A program made the translations under genes and the position numbers. This document shows positions 56,101-62,400 of a stretch of DNA of 64,000 nt, piece after piece. The notes under the pieces were generated by a model. That model was not told the origin of the DNA, did not search any database, and saw nothing but the letters and a program-made list of their open reading frames with translations. Numbering within the stretch: the stretch's first letter is position 1; each line of letters opens with the position of its first letter. This stretch comes from Monarcha castaneiventris obscurior (lineage: Eukaryota > Chordata > Aves > Passeriformes > Monarchidae): NCBI GenBank assembly GCA_026261815.1, contig JAMPIT010000258.1, positions 14,685,501-14,749,500 on the forward strand. Reading direction: 5' to 3'.

Positions 56101-59100
56101 CTCTCAGCAGTTGATAGCACTTGTACTTTGCTCTTGTACTTTGTATTCTGTTTTTCAAACTTTTTGTTTGATTGTTTTGTGTGTGGCATGTTTGACTCCA
56201 GAGATGACCTCATGCCACCAGAGCCAATACTGAATAGCAGGGAGTGGATTTATCTGTGAATTAAGAAGTTCGTAGTCTATGTGCACGCCAAGAAAAAGAA
56301 ATTACTTGTTACAAACAGAAGCTGTTGAGAAGCTGGAAGTAAAACCTGCGTCCAAAGCACACAGAAGTGAATATTTTGCATCAGGACTCACATCTGGAAA
56401 AGCATTTTATGCATATGAGAAAAACCATCCTTTTCCTGTCAGTACTTTTCAACTTTTTTTTGAAAAGCTTAACTGTTACAGATTTCAGTGGTGACTAAAG
56501 TGAAGCAAAGAGGTTTTGAAAGGTCTGAGAGTTGAGTGTGCTTGTGTCTCCTCTTGGTGTTTCACCACTGGCCTTAATGACAACATAATAGTCATTATCC
56601 CCCGAAAGATCATGTAGTGGGCACTAATCCTCTTCTGCCAGATAATGCAAAAGTAACATATTAGGATCAAGGGCCTATGAAGCTCATTTGATTGGATACA
56701 TGTACATAAAGCAAAAGACATTCTATAATCCACAGATAAAAATAAGAAATATTTATCAATAACTTAGAAACTATTTCAGTTTTCAGGTATCATGTGCCAT
56801 CCTGTATCACTTGCAAATTCTCCAAATATCACGTGGGAAATGGTAATTATAGTGGGTCATAATTATGTTTCTTTTTAACACTCTAACAGAGCTCAAACAG
56901 CCCCTTGTTTGACATAGAAAATATTATTTCATTCTTGCAGCTTGACCCTGAATATGGTTAGGTAGCTGGTATGATTATTTTATTCAACATCATTGCAACA
57001 TATCATCATTGATTGTGCATTTGAGCTAGTAATTATGAGATAGAATGGAGCTCTTCTAGTGGTGAAAGGTATTATTTTCATAAAAAATACCTGAGTCGTG
57101 AAAAATTTGTCCACTGAATTCAAGTCCACTGAAAAAATTCTATGTCAAATCCAGAAACTTAAGGTTAAGCAACTACTTCTGTGACTGCTTTATGTACTAT
57201 AATCTGTGTAATGACTTAAGATTGAGCCTAGCTTTGTCATTTGTTGAGGGTTTTGGTGCATGTGGCACTATACGACGTAGTAAATGCTACCAATTTTCCC
57301 TAACATGTTACAGGCTGAAAACCAGAATTCAAATGTAATAAAAGCTGCATTTAGAGATATGCTGGATGACCCTCAAGGGGACCTTATGGCCTGTCATGGC
57401 ACTGCTGGTTCCTGTTTAAGCAGATACCTCTAACTGACTGAGAGTTCAGCTTCTCAGCCCCCTTCCCCAGAGCACAATCTCCAGAGTGCACAGCAGAGCT
57501 GAACTTGACTCACAAGCAGTGTGTAAAATTTCAGCACTAACCAATCATCTGATGAGCTGCCTGAGGTACATCTGCTCAGTATTTTGCAGACAATGGGGAG
57601 CTAACTCTGACTACCAACTAAAGTGAACAGAGTTTATGTGAGTACAGCACTAAGCCCAAACCAGTGTGTGGTATCTCTCCCAGGCATATGTCAACTCTAG
57701 AAATAAAATCCATTTAGTCATGTTCTACACAACATTTGGGCAACTCAGCTATAGGCCAACAAGCTCATATCTGCTCATAAATCCCAGACAAAAATTAACA
57801 ATACAAAAGGGCAGGGAATGAACTTAAGTAGAGAGAATTTCAAGGCATTATGTTTAAATGACAATTATCAACTAAAAAGGCACCTACAGTGGAAGAACTG
57901 AGAGAGATAAGGCCTTTAAAAAAAGAAGAATAGGAAACTGTGGATCTCAACTGAATAACAACACACTCCTCTAAAAGTGAGCACACCTGTGCAAGAAGTG
58001 GGCTTTTAAGAAGCAGTGTTTCCTTTCTCTCAGTTTTCTGAACAGTTTGGGCAGTAAGTCATAGATGGTTGGATGAATTGGAAACAGACTACAAGGGAGT
58101 TAGAATGTGACTTAAATTATCTCAAAAACATGACAGGCTAATTGAATTGGGACTGTTAAGTCTAAAAAGAAAGAATGAAAGGGACACAGAATAACAACCA
58201 TCATATGTAAAATGCTGTTTCCAGCAGAAAGGAATCAGGTTACACCACTGGGAGAACTTCTTAAAAAATAGAGAAGCCCTGGTCTTGGAGCTTTTCAATA
58301 ACTGGTTCGACAAACATTTGTCAGAAATTAATTTAAGATAACAGATCCTGCCTAGGCAGAAGAGGATGGACTACGTGTCAACACAAGGTCACCTTGAGCT
58401 CTGTGATTTTATGGAGGGTAGACAGAACAAGCCTGCAAAATACATCTCAGGCTAAATGTAGCCTCTCAAATGATTTAACTGGAAAAGGATCACTCATTCA
58501 CTTACATGAACGTGCCTTGGAAAATCCCTACAACCACCTGCAATATTCACACAGTTTATTGGGAAAAAAGCAGAATTAATTCTGGAAAATGCTTAAAAGG
58601 GGAAATTTCTTTAAATAGAACGAATCTGAAAGGCTACAAAGGTATAAATGACATACAACAGCTTTGAATACAGGCAAACTTCATCAGACAAGGTCTGCAA
58701 CAAGTTATTTATTCACTCTCAAATAAAAGAGAATTAAAAATCAAGCCAGAAAGGGAATTCAAACTTACTGCTTCACCAGTTTTTCCAAGGTTTCCTTGGT
58801 CTCCCTGTTCTCCCTGTTAAATGTAGAAAACAGATGATGTAGTTCACTAGAAAAGTAATTTCTTTCATATGTGTGTATTGAAGTCCTCTGTTTTCCGAGA
58901 AGCCTCTTTATTTTCTAAATTACATTTGCCAATTAAAACTTTAAAAGCTAAAATTAAGTAACCAAAAAAAAAATTGTCAGTGGCTAATTTTGATTTTATA
59001 AAATGATGTCCTACTGTATTCAGTATTCAGCAAAAATAAGAGCTGTCAATTACGTGCTCATTAAACAGATTAAGTCAGCAAATACTATAAATGAATTACT

Positions 59101-59478
59101 CTATTTTTATTTAAATTTTCCTTTCAGCAAATTACCATCACTATTTCACTACTGCTTCAAAGGTAAATGTTGCCTGTGCACTCCATTGATAACTTTAATT
59201 TTGTTATGGAATATTAGGAGAATTGACATTTGAATGACATTTTAACAAATCTCTTCTTTTCCAAAAATGGGATCTTGCAAGAAGGCAGAATCATCAGTAC
59301 AATACACATTCAACTCCAATGGAAGCATGTGTACTCATATCCCTTCACTGACACAGCACTGTGAATAGCAGTGTATAACTCTACTCCAAATCCATTCTAT
59401 TTCATACAAAAAACCATCACTTACCTTTAAACCTTCTGGTCCAGGATCACCTACATAACCTTTCTGTCCTGGCTTTCC
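5042..59478 (-). CDS. COL24A1: COL24A1, collagen alpha-1(XXIV) chain, C-terminal half (38 exons, 5' part beyond right edge)
   Basis: Collagen XXIV is a secreted fibrillar collagen, known mainly from bone and cornea, that associates with type I collagen fibrils. Seen here: 33 phase-0 Gly-X-Y exons followed by five C-propeptide exons ending in SVCFL and TAA. Joined, they give 893 codons plus stop (2,682 bp). Every exon has AG acceptor and GT donor, and reading frames match across all joins. The C-terminal stretches [32 protein letters not shown] and [17 protein letters not shown] fit collagen XXIV as I recall it rather than V, XI or XXVII, and the neighbour ZNHIT6 agrees. The helix has an in-register break at 26846-26902, which is a feature of the XXIV/XXVII group. 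Signal peptide, N-terminal laminin-G-like domain and about a third of the helix are outside the window. The span is discontinuous; exons are listed separately. Confidence 0.95.
5677..5892 (-). CDS. COL24A1: COL24A1 COLFI exon (216 bp)
   Basis: 72 codons, phase 0 at both ends. It starts [20 protein letters not shown] and includes [29 protein letters not shown] and LLDECM. The acceptor is TTTAG and the donor GTAAAT. It carries two propeptide cysteines (in VHC and DEC). The [10 protein letters not shown] core corresponds to the VQMTFLRLLS block of other fibrillar C-propeptides. Confidence 0.95.
5893..7010. other. COL24A1 intron within COLFI
   Basis: AT-rich; nothing recognised apart from the 28-bp duplication near its upstream end. 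Confidence 0.7.
6919..6974. repeat. 28-bp tandem duplication
   Basis: Two adjacent copies (6919-6946, 6947-6974) differing at one base, starting TAAATGAGCATGC and TAAATAAGCATGC. Intronic, 37 bp from the donor side of the 7011-7120 COLFI exon. Confidence 0.93.
7011..7120 (-). CDS. COL24A1: COL24A1 COLFI exon with calcium-site motif
   Basis: 110 bp. Its first two bases complete a glycine codon split with the previous exon (phase 1), then [19 protein letters not shown] and [23 protein letters not shown] is the D-x-N-x-G-C calcium-binding loop of fibrillar C-propeptides. NFT is an N-glycosylation sequon. Three cysteines are present. The donor is GTATGC. Confidence 0.95.
7832..8000 (-). CDS. COL24A1: COL24A1 C-propeptide exon (trimerisation stalk and first COLFI cysteines)
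   Basis: 169 bp: 56 codons plus the first base of a split glycine codon. It starts [17 protein letters not shown], continues [20 protein letters not shown] and ends [17 protein letters not shown]. The leucine-rich first half fits the helical stalk ahead of the COLFI core, and PARIC..LLNC gives the first two propeptide cysteines. Acceptor GGCAG, donor GTAAGT. Confidence 0.95.
8738..8803 (-). CDS. COL24A1: COL24A1 exon joining triple helix to C-propeptide
   Basis: 66 bp, 22 codons, phase 0: begins [17 protein letters not shown] and ends ALQME. This is the non-collagenous C-telopeptide/linker that directly follows the last Gly-X-Y triplet. The heptad-like L/V/A spacing suggests a short coiled coil. 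The procollagen C-proteinase site should lie near here or in the next exon, but I cannot place it from sequence alone. Acceptor TTTTTTAG, donor GTATAT. Confidence 0.9.
8969..8995 (-). CDS. COL24A1: COL24A1 final triple-helix exon (27 bp)
   Basis: Nine codons, GPPGPPGPR, phase 0, with acceptor TCCAG and donor GTAAAT. It is a micro-exon that ends the helix with two GPP triplets, as is usual at the C-terminal nucleation end of fibrillar collagens. Confidence 0.9.
9092..9127 (-). CDS. COL24A1: COL24A1 triple-helix exon (36 bp)
   Basis: [12 protein letters not shown], phase 0. Acceptor CTAG, donor GTAAGT. Confidence 0.92.
9128..14025. other. COL24A1 intron, 4.9 kb
   Basis: Scanned for Gly-X-Y exons on the minus strand; none was found. 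It contains the perfect inverted repeat at 11068-11104. Otherwise nothing recognisable. Confidence 0.65.
11068..11104. repeat. Perfect 17-bp inverted repeat with 3-nt loop
   Basis: TAATGATTAACATCTTT, spacer ATA, then the exact reverse complement. It lies in the 4.9-kb intron between the 9092-9127 and 14026-14061 exons. Confidence 0.95.
14026..14061 (-). CDS. COL24A1: COL24A1 triple-helix exon (36 bp)
   Basis: [12 protein letters not shown], phase 0. Acceptor ACAG, donor GTAAGA. A 4.9-kb intron separates it from the next exon. Confidence 0.92.
14062..15583. other. COL24A1 intron, 1.5 kb
   Basis: No recognisable element. Plus-strand open frame 14236-14604 has no family resemblance. Confidence 0.6.
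15584..15637 (-). CDS. COL24A1: COL24A1 triple-helix exon (54 bp)
   Basis: [18 protein letters not shown], phase 0. Acceptor ACAG, donor GTAAGT. Confidence 0.93.
16761..16823 (-). CDS. COL24A1: COL24A1 triple-helix exon (63 bp)
   Basis: 21 codons of unbroken Gly-[14 protein letters not shown] then GPKGPTGQV. 63 bp is a multiple of 9 but outside the usual 45/54/99/108 set. Acceptor TCAG, donor GTAAGT. Confidence 0.93.
17117..17170 (-). CDS. COL24A1: COL24A1 triple-helix exon (54 bp)
   Basis: [18 protein letters not shown], phase 0. Acceptor ACAG, donor GTATGT. It lies only 87 bp of intron away from the preceding exon. Confidence 0.93.
17258..17365 (-). CDS. COL24A1: COL24A1 triple-helix exon (108 bp)
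   Basis: 36 codons of Gly-X-Y, starting [19 protein letters not shown] and ending [13 protein letters not shown] basic patch (KRGKR) sits in the middle. Acceptor ACAG, donor GTACGT. Confidence 0.93.
17366..18841. other. COL24A1 intron, 1.5 kb
   Basis: AT-rich; holds the 21-bp duplication at 18258-18299. Nothing else recognised. Confidence 0.6.
18258..18299. repeat. 21-bp tandem duplication
   Basis: Two adjacent 21-bp copies (18258-18278, 18279-18299) with two mismatches, starting ATTCTGTTC and ATTCTATTC. Confidence 0.88.
18842..18949 (-). CDS. COL24A1: COL24A1 triple-helix exon (108 bp)
   Basis: 36 codons of Gly-X-Y, starting [19 protein letters not shown] and ending [12 protein letters not shown]. 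The acceptor is TTAAG, so the tract is weak but in the expected place. Donor GTACAT. Confidence 0.92.
18950..20724. other. COL24A1 intron, 1.8 kb
   Basis: Contains the doubtful primer-binding-site-like trace near 20.0 kb. Nothing else recognised. Confidence 0.6.
19900..20035 (+). mobile_element. Possible retroviral LTR/primer-binding-site relic
   Basis: A short stretch at about 20007-20022, TGCCTCGTCCGGCAT, resembles the proline-tRNA primer-binding site of gammaretroviruses (TGGGGGCTCGTCCGGGAT) and directly follows an ACAACAG that could be an LTR end. No second LTR, gag or pol similarity was seen. It may be chance. Confidence 0.2.
20725..20832 (-). CDS. COL24A1: COL24A1 triple-helix exon (108 bp)
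   Basis: 36 codons of Gly-X-Y, starting [19 protein letters not shown] and ending [12 protein letters not shown]. Acceptor TCAAG, donor GTAACT. Confidence 0.93.
20833..24635. other. COL24A1 introns flanking the 22455-22508 exon
   Basis: Two introns of 1.6 and 2.1 kb. A short TA run lies near 23155. No repeats or genes recognised. Confidence 0.6.
22455..22508 (-). CDS. COL24A1: COL24A1 triple-helix exon (54 bp)
   Basis: [18 protein letters not shown], phase 0. Acceptor CTAG, donor GTAAGT. Confidence 0.93.
24636..24689 (-). CDS. COL24A1: COL24A1 triple-helix exon (54 bp)
   Basis: [18 protein letters not shown], phase 0, highly charged. Acceptor CAAAG, donor GTAAGT. Confidence 0.93.
24796..24849 (-). 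CDS. COL24A1: COL24A1 triple-helix exon (54 bp)
   Basis: [18 protein letters not shown], phase 0. Acceptor CCAG, donor GTAAGT. The 106-bp intron to the next exon is one of the shortest in the window. Confidence 0.93.
25343..25735 (-). mobile_element. CR1-type LINE fragment, 3' end
   Basis: A degraded CR1 3' region in reverse orientation: the low end reads like the element's tail region, and the minus strand encodes [20 protein letters not shown], matching the CR1 ORF2 C-terminal block (K-H-K-F...FFTVRVTEHWNRLP). It is 5'-truncated with no open ORF2, in a COL24A1 intron and in the same sense as the gene. Confidence 0.8.
25869..25922 (-). CDS. COL24A1: COL24A1 triple-helix exon (54 bp)
   Basis: [18 protein letters not shown], phase 0. 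Acceptor CTAG, donor GTAATA. A CR1 fragment lies in the following intron, about 130 bp downstream of this exon. Confidence 0.93.
26846..26902 (-). CDS. COL24A1: COL24A1 triple-helix exon with Gly-X-Y imperfection (57 bp)
   Basis: 19 codons, [19 protein letters not shown]. After GED the next glycine is missing: NTVL stands before the register resumes at GPP, so the exon is one codon longer than 54 bp. Splice sites are TTTAG and GTAGGT, and both neighbours start on glycine in phase 0, so this is not a misplaced boundary. Short helix interruptions are a known trait of collagens XXIV and XXVII among vertebrate fibrillar chains. Confidence 0.93.
26903..28198. other. COL24A1 intron, 1.3 kb
   Basis: AT-rich with several short A runs; nothing recognised. 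Confidence 0.6.
28199..28252 (-). CDS. COL24A1: COL24A1 triple-helix exon (54 bp)
   Basis: [18 protein letters not shown], phase 0. Acceptor TTTAG, donor GTATGA. Confidence 0.93.
29006..29059 (-). CDS. COL24A1: COL24A1 triple-helix exon (54 bp)
   Basis: [18 protein letters not shown], phase 0. Acceptor ACAG, donor GTATGT. Confidence 0.93.
29941..30048 (-). CDS. COL24A1: COL24A1 triple-helix exon (108 bp)
   Basis: 36 codons of Gly-X-Y, starting [19 protein letters not shown] and ending GSRGTRGPV. Acceptor ACAG. The donor reads GTTAGT, the only GTT donor among the collagen exons here. Confidence 0.92.
30522..30575 (-). CDS. COL24A1: COL24A1 triple-helix exon (54 bp)
   Basis: [18 protein letters not shown], phase 0. 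Acceptor TATAG, donor GTAGTA. Confidence 0.93.
30576..32091. other. COL24A1 intron, 1.5 kb
   Basis: No collagen exon or repeat recognised. Confidence 0.6.
32092..32199 (-). CDS. COL24A1: COL24A1 triple-helix exon (108 bp)
   Basis: 36 codons of Gly-X-Y, starting [19 protein letters not shown] and ending GEPGIVGIP. Acceptor TTTAG, donor GTAAGT. Confidence 0.93.
32791..32844 (-). CDS. COL24A1: COL24A1 triple-helix exon (54 bp)
   Basis: [18 protein letters not shown], phase 0. Acceptor AAAAG, donor GTACAT. Confidence 0.93.
33281..33950 (-). mobile_element. CR1-type LINE fragment, ORF2 C-terminus and 3' UTR
   Basis: About 670 bp. The tail-like CACAGAATCACACAGAATCA at the low end marks the 3' end on the minus strand. 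The minus strand keeps a near-open ORF2 C-terminal part with CR1 hallmarks: [55 protein letters not shown]. It is 5'-truncated, inserted between the 32791-32844 and 34118-34171 exons, and better preserved than the other two CR1 copies. Confidence 0.92.
34118..34171 (-). CDS. COL24A1: COL24A1 triple-helix exon (54 bp)
   Basis: [18 protein letters not shown], phase 0. Acceptor CCAG, donor GTAAGC. Confidence 0.93.
34389..34442 (-). CDS. COL24A1: COL24A1 triple-helix exon (54 bp)
   Basis: [18 protein letters not shown], phase 0. Acceptor GCAG, donor GTAAAT. Confidence 0.93.
35437..35490 (-). CDS. COL24A1: COL24A1 triple-helix exon (54 bp)
   Basis: [18 protein letters not shown], phase 0. Acceptor CCAG, donor GTGAGC. 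Confidence 0.93.
35491..38403. other. COL24A1 intron, 2.9 kb
   Basis: No collagen exon or repeat recognised; scattered short open frames on both strands look random. Confidence 0.6.
38404..38457 (-). CDS. COL24A1: COL24A1 triple-helix exon (54 bp)
   Basis: [18 protein letters not shown], phase 0. Acceptor CCAG, donor GTAAGT. Confidence 0.93.
39671..39715 (-). CDS. COL24A1: COL24A1 triple-helix exon (45 bp)
   Basis: [15 protein letters not shown], phase 0. Acceptor CCAG, donor GTGAGT. Paired with another 45-bp exon 120 bp upstream. Confidence 0.92.
39836..39880 (-). CDS. COL24A1: COL24A1 triple-helix exon (45 bp)
   Basis: [15 protein letters not shown], phase 0. Acceptor TCAG, donor GTAAGT. 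Confidence 0.92.
40171..40224 (-). CDS. COL24A1: COL24A1 triple-helix exon (54 bp)
   Basis: [18 protein letters not shown], phase 0. Acceptor TCAG, donor GTGAGT. It follows a 5.5-kb intron. Confidence 0.93.
40225..45711. other. COL24A1 intron, 5.5 kb
   Basis: No Gly-X-Y exon found. It holds an AT-rich patch with an 8-bp-arm palindrome (42110-42126, AATTGAGT-A-ACTCAATT) and the hairpin at 45331-45354. The 41.0-41.3 kb and 44.3-44.7 kb stretches are less AT-rich and may be old unidentified repeats. Confidence 0.55.
45331..45354. repeat. Perfect 11-bp inverted repeat with 2-nt loop
   Basis: TGAATGTATTT, spacer CC, then AAATACATTCA. Intronic, about 360 bp from the 45712-45765 exon. Confidence 0.95.
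45712..45765 (-). CDS. COL24A1: COL24A1 triple-helix exon (54 bp)
   Basis: [18 protein letters not shown], phase 0. Acceptor GTAG, donor GTAAGT. Confidence 0.93.
46513..46566 (-). CDS. COL24A1: COL24A1 triple-helix exon (54 bp)
   Basis: [18 protein letters not shown], phase 0. Acceptor CTAG, donor GTAGGT. Confidence 0.93.
46814..47470 (+). other. Unrecognised 219-codon open frame in a COL24A1 intron
   Basis: Open from codon 46814 to the TAA ending at 47470, antisense to COL24A1. It has no ATG near its beginning; the first clear internal methionine is in [11 protein letters not shown]. The first two thirds look protein-like ([59 protein letters not shown]); the last third looks like chance translation. 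It could be an old retrocopy or transposon ORF remnant, or a random open stretch. I do not recognise a family and would not call it a gene. Confidence 0.25.
48100..48153 (-). CDS. COL24A1: COL24A1 triple-helix exon (54 bp)
   Basis: [18 protein letters not shown], phase 0. Acceptor TAAAG, donor GTAAGT. Confidence 0.93.
48301..48315. repeat. Poly-T tract
   Basis: Fifteen T in a row, preceded by another short T run. No flanking element was recognised. Confidence 0.9.
49913..49966 (-). CDS. COL24A1: COL24A1 triple-helix exon (54 bp)
   Basis: [18 protein letters not shown], phase 0. Acceptor ACAG; the donor GTATAA is the weakest-looking in the set. Confidence 0.92.
49967..58768. other. COL24A1 intron, 8.8 kb
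   Basis: The largest intron here. It holds the old CR1 copy near its left-hand exon side (58.1-58.4 kb) and A runs near 50740 and 50850. No coding exon was recognised. Confidence 0.6.
58120..58420 (+). mobile_element. CR1-type LINE fragment, old copy
   Basis: Plus-oriented degraded CR1 3' segment. Landmarks in order: GACTGTTAAGTCTAAAAAG (the GLFSLKKR block), ATAACAACCATCATATGTAAA, a GACAAACATTTGTCAG segment, and a GTGATTTTATGG end resembling the CR1 3' octamer repeat. Antisense to COL24A1, about 350 bp from the 58769-58813 exon. Confidence 0.75.
58769..58813 (-). CDS. COL24A1: COL24A1 triple-helix exon (45 bp)
   Basis: [15 protein letters not shown], phase 0. Acceptor ACAG, donor GTAAGT. 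It precedes the largest intron in the window (8.8 kb). Confidence 0.92.
59425..59478 (-). CDS. COL24A1: COL24A1 triple-helix exon (54 bp), most upstream exon in window
   Basis: [18 protein letters not shown], phase 0. Acceptor TTAG, donor GTAAGT. No Gly-X-Y exon could be found between here and base 64000, so the next upstream exon is outside the window. Confidence 0.93.
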
Positions 59479-62400
59479 CTAATATAAGGATTAGAATAAA
59501 ATATTGTAAATATTTTATTTCAAAAATATAATTTCATCCCAGTGTATCTATTTAGCAAAATAAGCACATTTAAAAATGTATAGTTTAGTAATATTTAATA
59601 CAAAAATTTGAAGCAAGCGTATTCAGAAATTTGTATCTGAAAATACATTGTTGAATATTTCATCAAATACTGGAACAGTAAGCAAAATTTGTATTAAGTC
59701 TTACAGCAGTTAACACTGAGTAAAAACTGTCAAAATCCAAGATTGAAACACATTTTAATTTCACTTTGAAAAAACATATTAGCGAGACAAAAAAAAGGCA
59801 AGGCCATGTTCTCTCCTGGTTAATTCCAGCAGAACAGGGACTCAACTCAAACAGAATTTGATGCTTAGACTTCAGGGACTGGTGTCATAACTGTTCTTCC
59901 TCAACTAGAAAAAATCAGCTCAAATATCCTCTCCTCTTTATTCAGAAAATTGATGATTTTAAGCCTCATTTCTCTTCACCAGCATTTTGCTGCTGACAGA
60001 TTTTGTGGCTGTGATACTCTGGTAATAACACTATTAGCTAGAAGAAATACAGCAACATCAATCAGAGCAGGAGGCCACAAAGTGACAGGATCTTTGAAGC
60101 ACTTTACAACATTCATCCCTTCCTCTGTCGTCACTCACACAAATTCACAAAGGCACACAAACCCTTAAGCTTTCCCCCTTAATTTTCAATTAGATGTTCA
60201 TAACTTAATTATGTCTCCCTCTTAAGAGATTGTTTTCCCTCCCAGTATACTTTACTTCCTGCGCAACATAAAACATGGCCTAACCATTTGGTTATCTGAA
60301 CAGCACAGCCCTGCCTGGACAAACTTTCCCCATCTGCTCTGAGGAAAAGGCCCTAGTCCAGCAAAAAAGCTCCAGGGGACTGGATCTGGCTCTTGAGCAA
60401 GTTGCTGATGAGATTGCTGGAGGCTGACAACTGGAGAAAGAAAATTAATTTAACATTTTAATGATTCACTATCAAAAAGATGTAGATTTGTGCTAAAAGG
60501 AAATTTTCAGCAGCTGTTCCAGCAAACTGAGTAATTGGAATCGCCAGAGTCCGTAATAAGAGCTTTCCATTCTGCACAGGCTGTCCTGAGAAAAGAGCAA
60601 CTAAAGCAACAGATAATAAAAGGTTTCTTAAAAAGAGATGGCATCTTTTCATTTGACTCTTTTGCTTCAGCTGCTCTGTGTCTGTCTCTCAGAGCACAAG
60701 GTGTGTGTTAGTTCCTAGTTATCTGGGAAATTCTCCATATGGCTTAAAAGTACACTGTCTTAGCAGGTTCCATGACTTCTCACATTAAACCCTTTCTATC
60801 TCTCTCATTCTCTCTGCCTACCTGAGTGATTTCATTTTGCCCAACAAGTTCCAACAAATAAAATCACTTTCAGAACATATTTTTGTTTTTGCCAATGGAC
60901 TAAAATATGGTACAGCCAGGAGTGCAGGGAGAAAAGACCGTGAGGAGAAGTTCTGAGAGATCCAGATAAAGCAAATCATGTCTTTCCACAGGGCTTAACA
61001 AAGAACAAGCAATGGGCTTCTGCAGGTCACTACATGCTGTTTAACTACTGTGCTGTAAAGAAACTTAAGGTCTTTCTGTACAGCAAGACTGTAACATTAA
61101 AATGCTTTAAGTGAAATTCATTGAAAAAAAGCTAGTGGCCCCTATTAACTACCTTGATAATTTTAAGTCTTATGAGAACTGAATTGGAGTTACAGCTTGT
61201 AGAGGTTTATTGGCTGTCATTCCCCAGCTATGTACTAGCTGCAAAGGACATAGAACAGACGGAAGTTGATCAGAAAATGGAACAAGTGAATTTAACTGGT
61301 AAAGCAATCTGAAGCACATGGATTTGGCTTTAAACAGAAATACAATACATTTACACACGGAGGAAAAGCCACTGACAGAAGGTTAAACTAGGGATGGCTG
61401 ATTTTCTGCTTGCAAACCCCTGAGAAAATTACTCTTCCAAGGCAGGGTAATCCCAAAGGCAACATCTGTTTCCTAAAATACTAACTGAAAGTTCTACCCT
61501 TCTCTCAGGGAACAGCAGCCAACAGTGCTTCCTTTCACCTCACAACTGGTAGGTACAGGTGCATATATATTAATATAAATATCTCCCACTATCACTTTAT
61601 TTCAATCCCTCCATAAGCTTCCCACATCTTCAGCCCACAGGAAGGCACTTCTAGAAAATACTGCACTGGGGGTGTGGGGCAGATTTGAGAACATTTTCCA
61701 CTATCATCAGGACAAACTGCCCATCTTATGACTTTATAAATTCCAGCTTCTGCTTAAGCACATGTGTCTCAGAAAGGAATCAACTTGCAACAGTTCCTTT
61801 TTACTTTCTGGTTTAAAACAATCTCCGCTCTTTTAAAGGCATTTTCTTCTTCAGCAATGAAGATATGAAAAAAATAAAATAAAATGCACCAATGCTTGCA
61901 CTGATTGAGCTGAGCTACACTGACAGTTACAGTGTTAATATTTGAATAGCCATTGAGAGAGAGGGTTAAGTGGGAGGAAACTGAATAAACACAGTCACAT
62001 CTTTAGTATGGCAACTACTGTATTTTCACAAGACAAATAAGCAAATACAAAAACTTGGCTTTTTTTTATGTAGAAGGATTAATTTAAGACAATGCAAGTA
62101 TTTGACTTTGGAATAGAATGGGTGGGAAGGTTTGGAAAGGAATGAATGAAACATCGAATGATGTGATCAGATTCAGCTGACACTTCTTCCAAAGTTGAAA
62201 CAGACTGAGGTCTTTGAGATACATCCTGAGTGAGGAGGGAAACATCCTCGGTTTTGTCTCCAGTTACTTTAGACACATGGAAAATTTTTTTTGAGCTGGG
62301 ACTGAGCACCTCTGCATAGGTTTGTGTTCACTTCTGGTCCAGTAGAGGATGATCTATTTTGATGGCAGCATTGGTCAGGTGGGTCCTTGGGGTTTTTAGT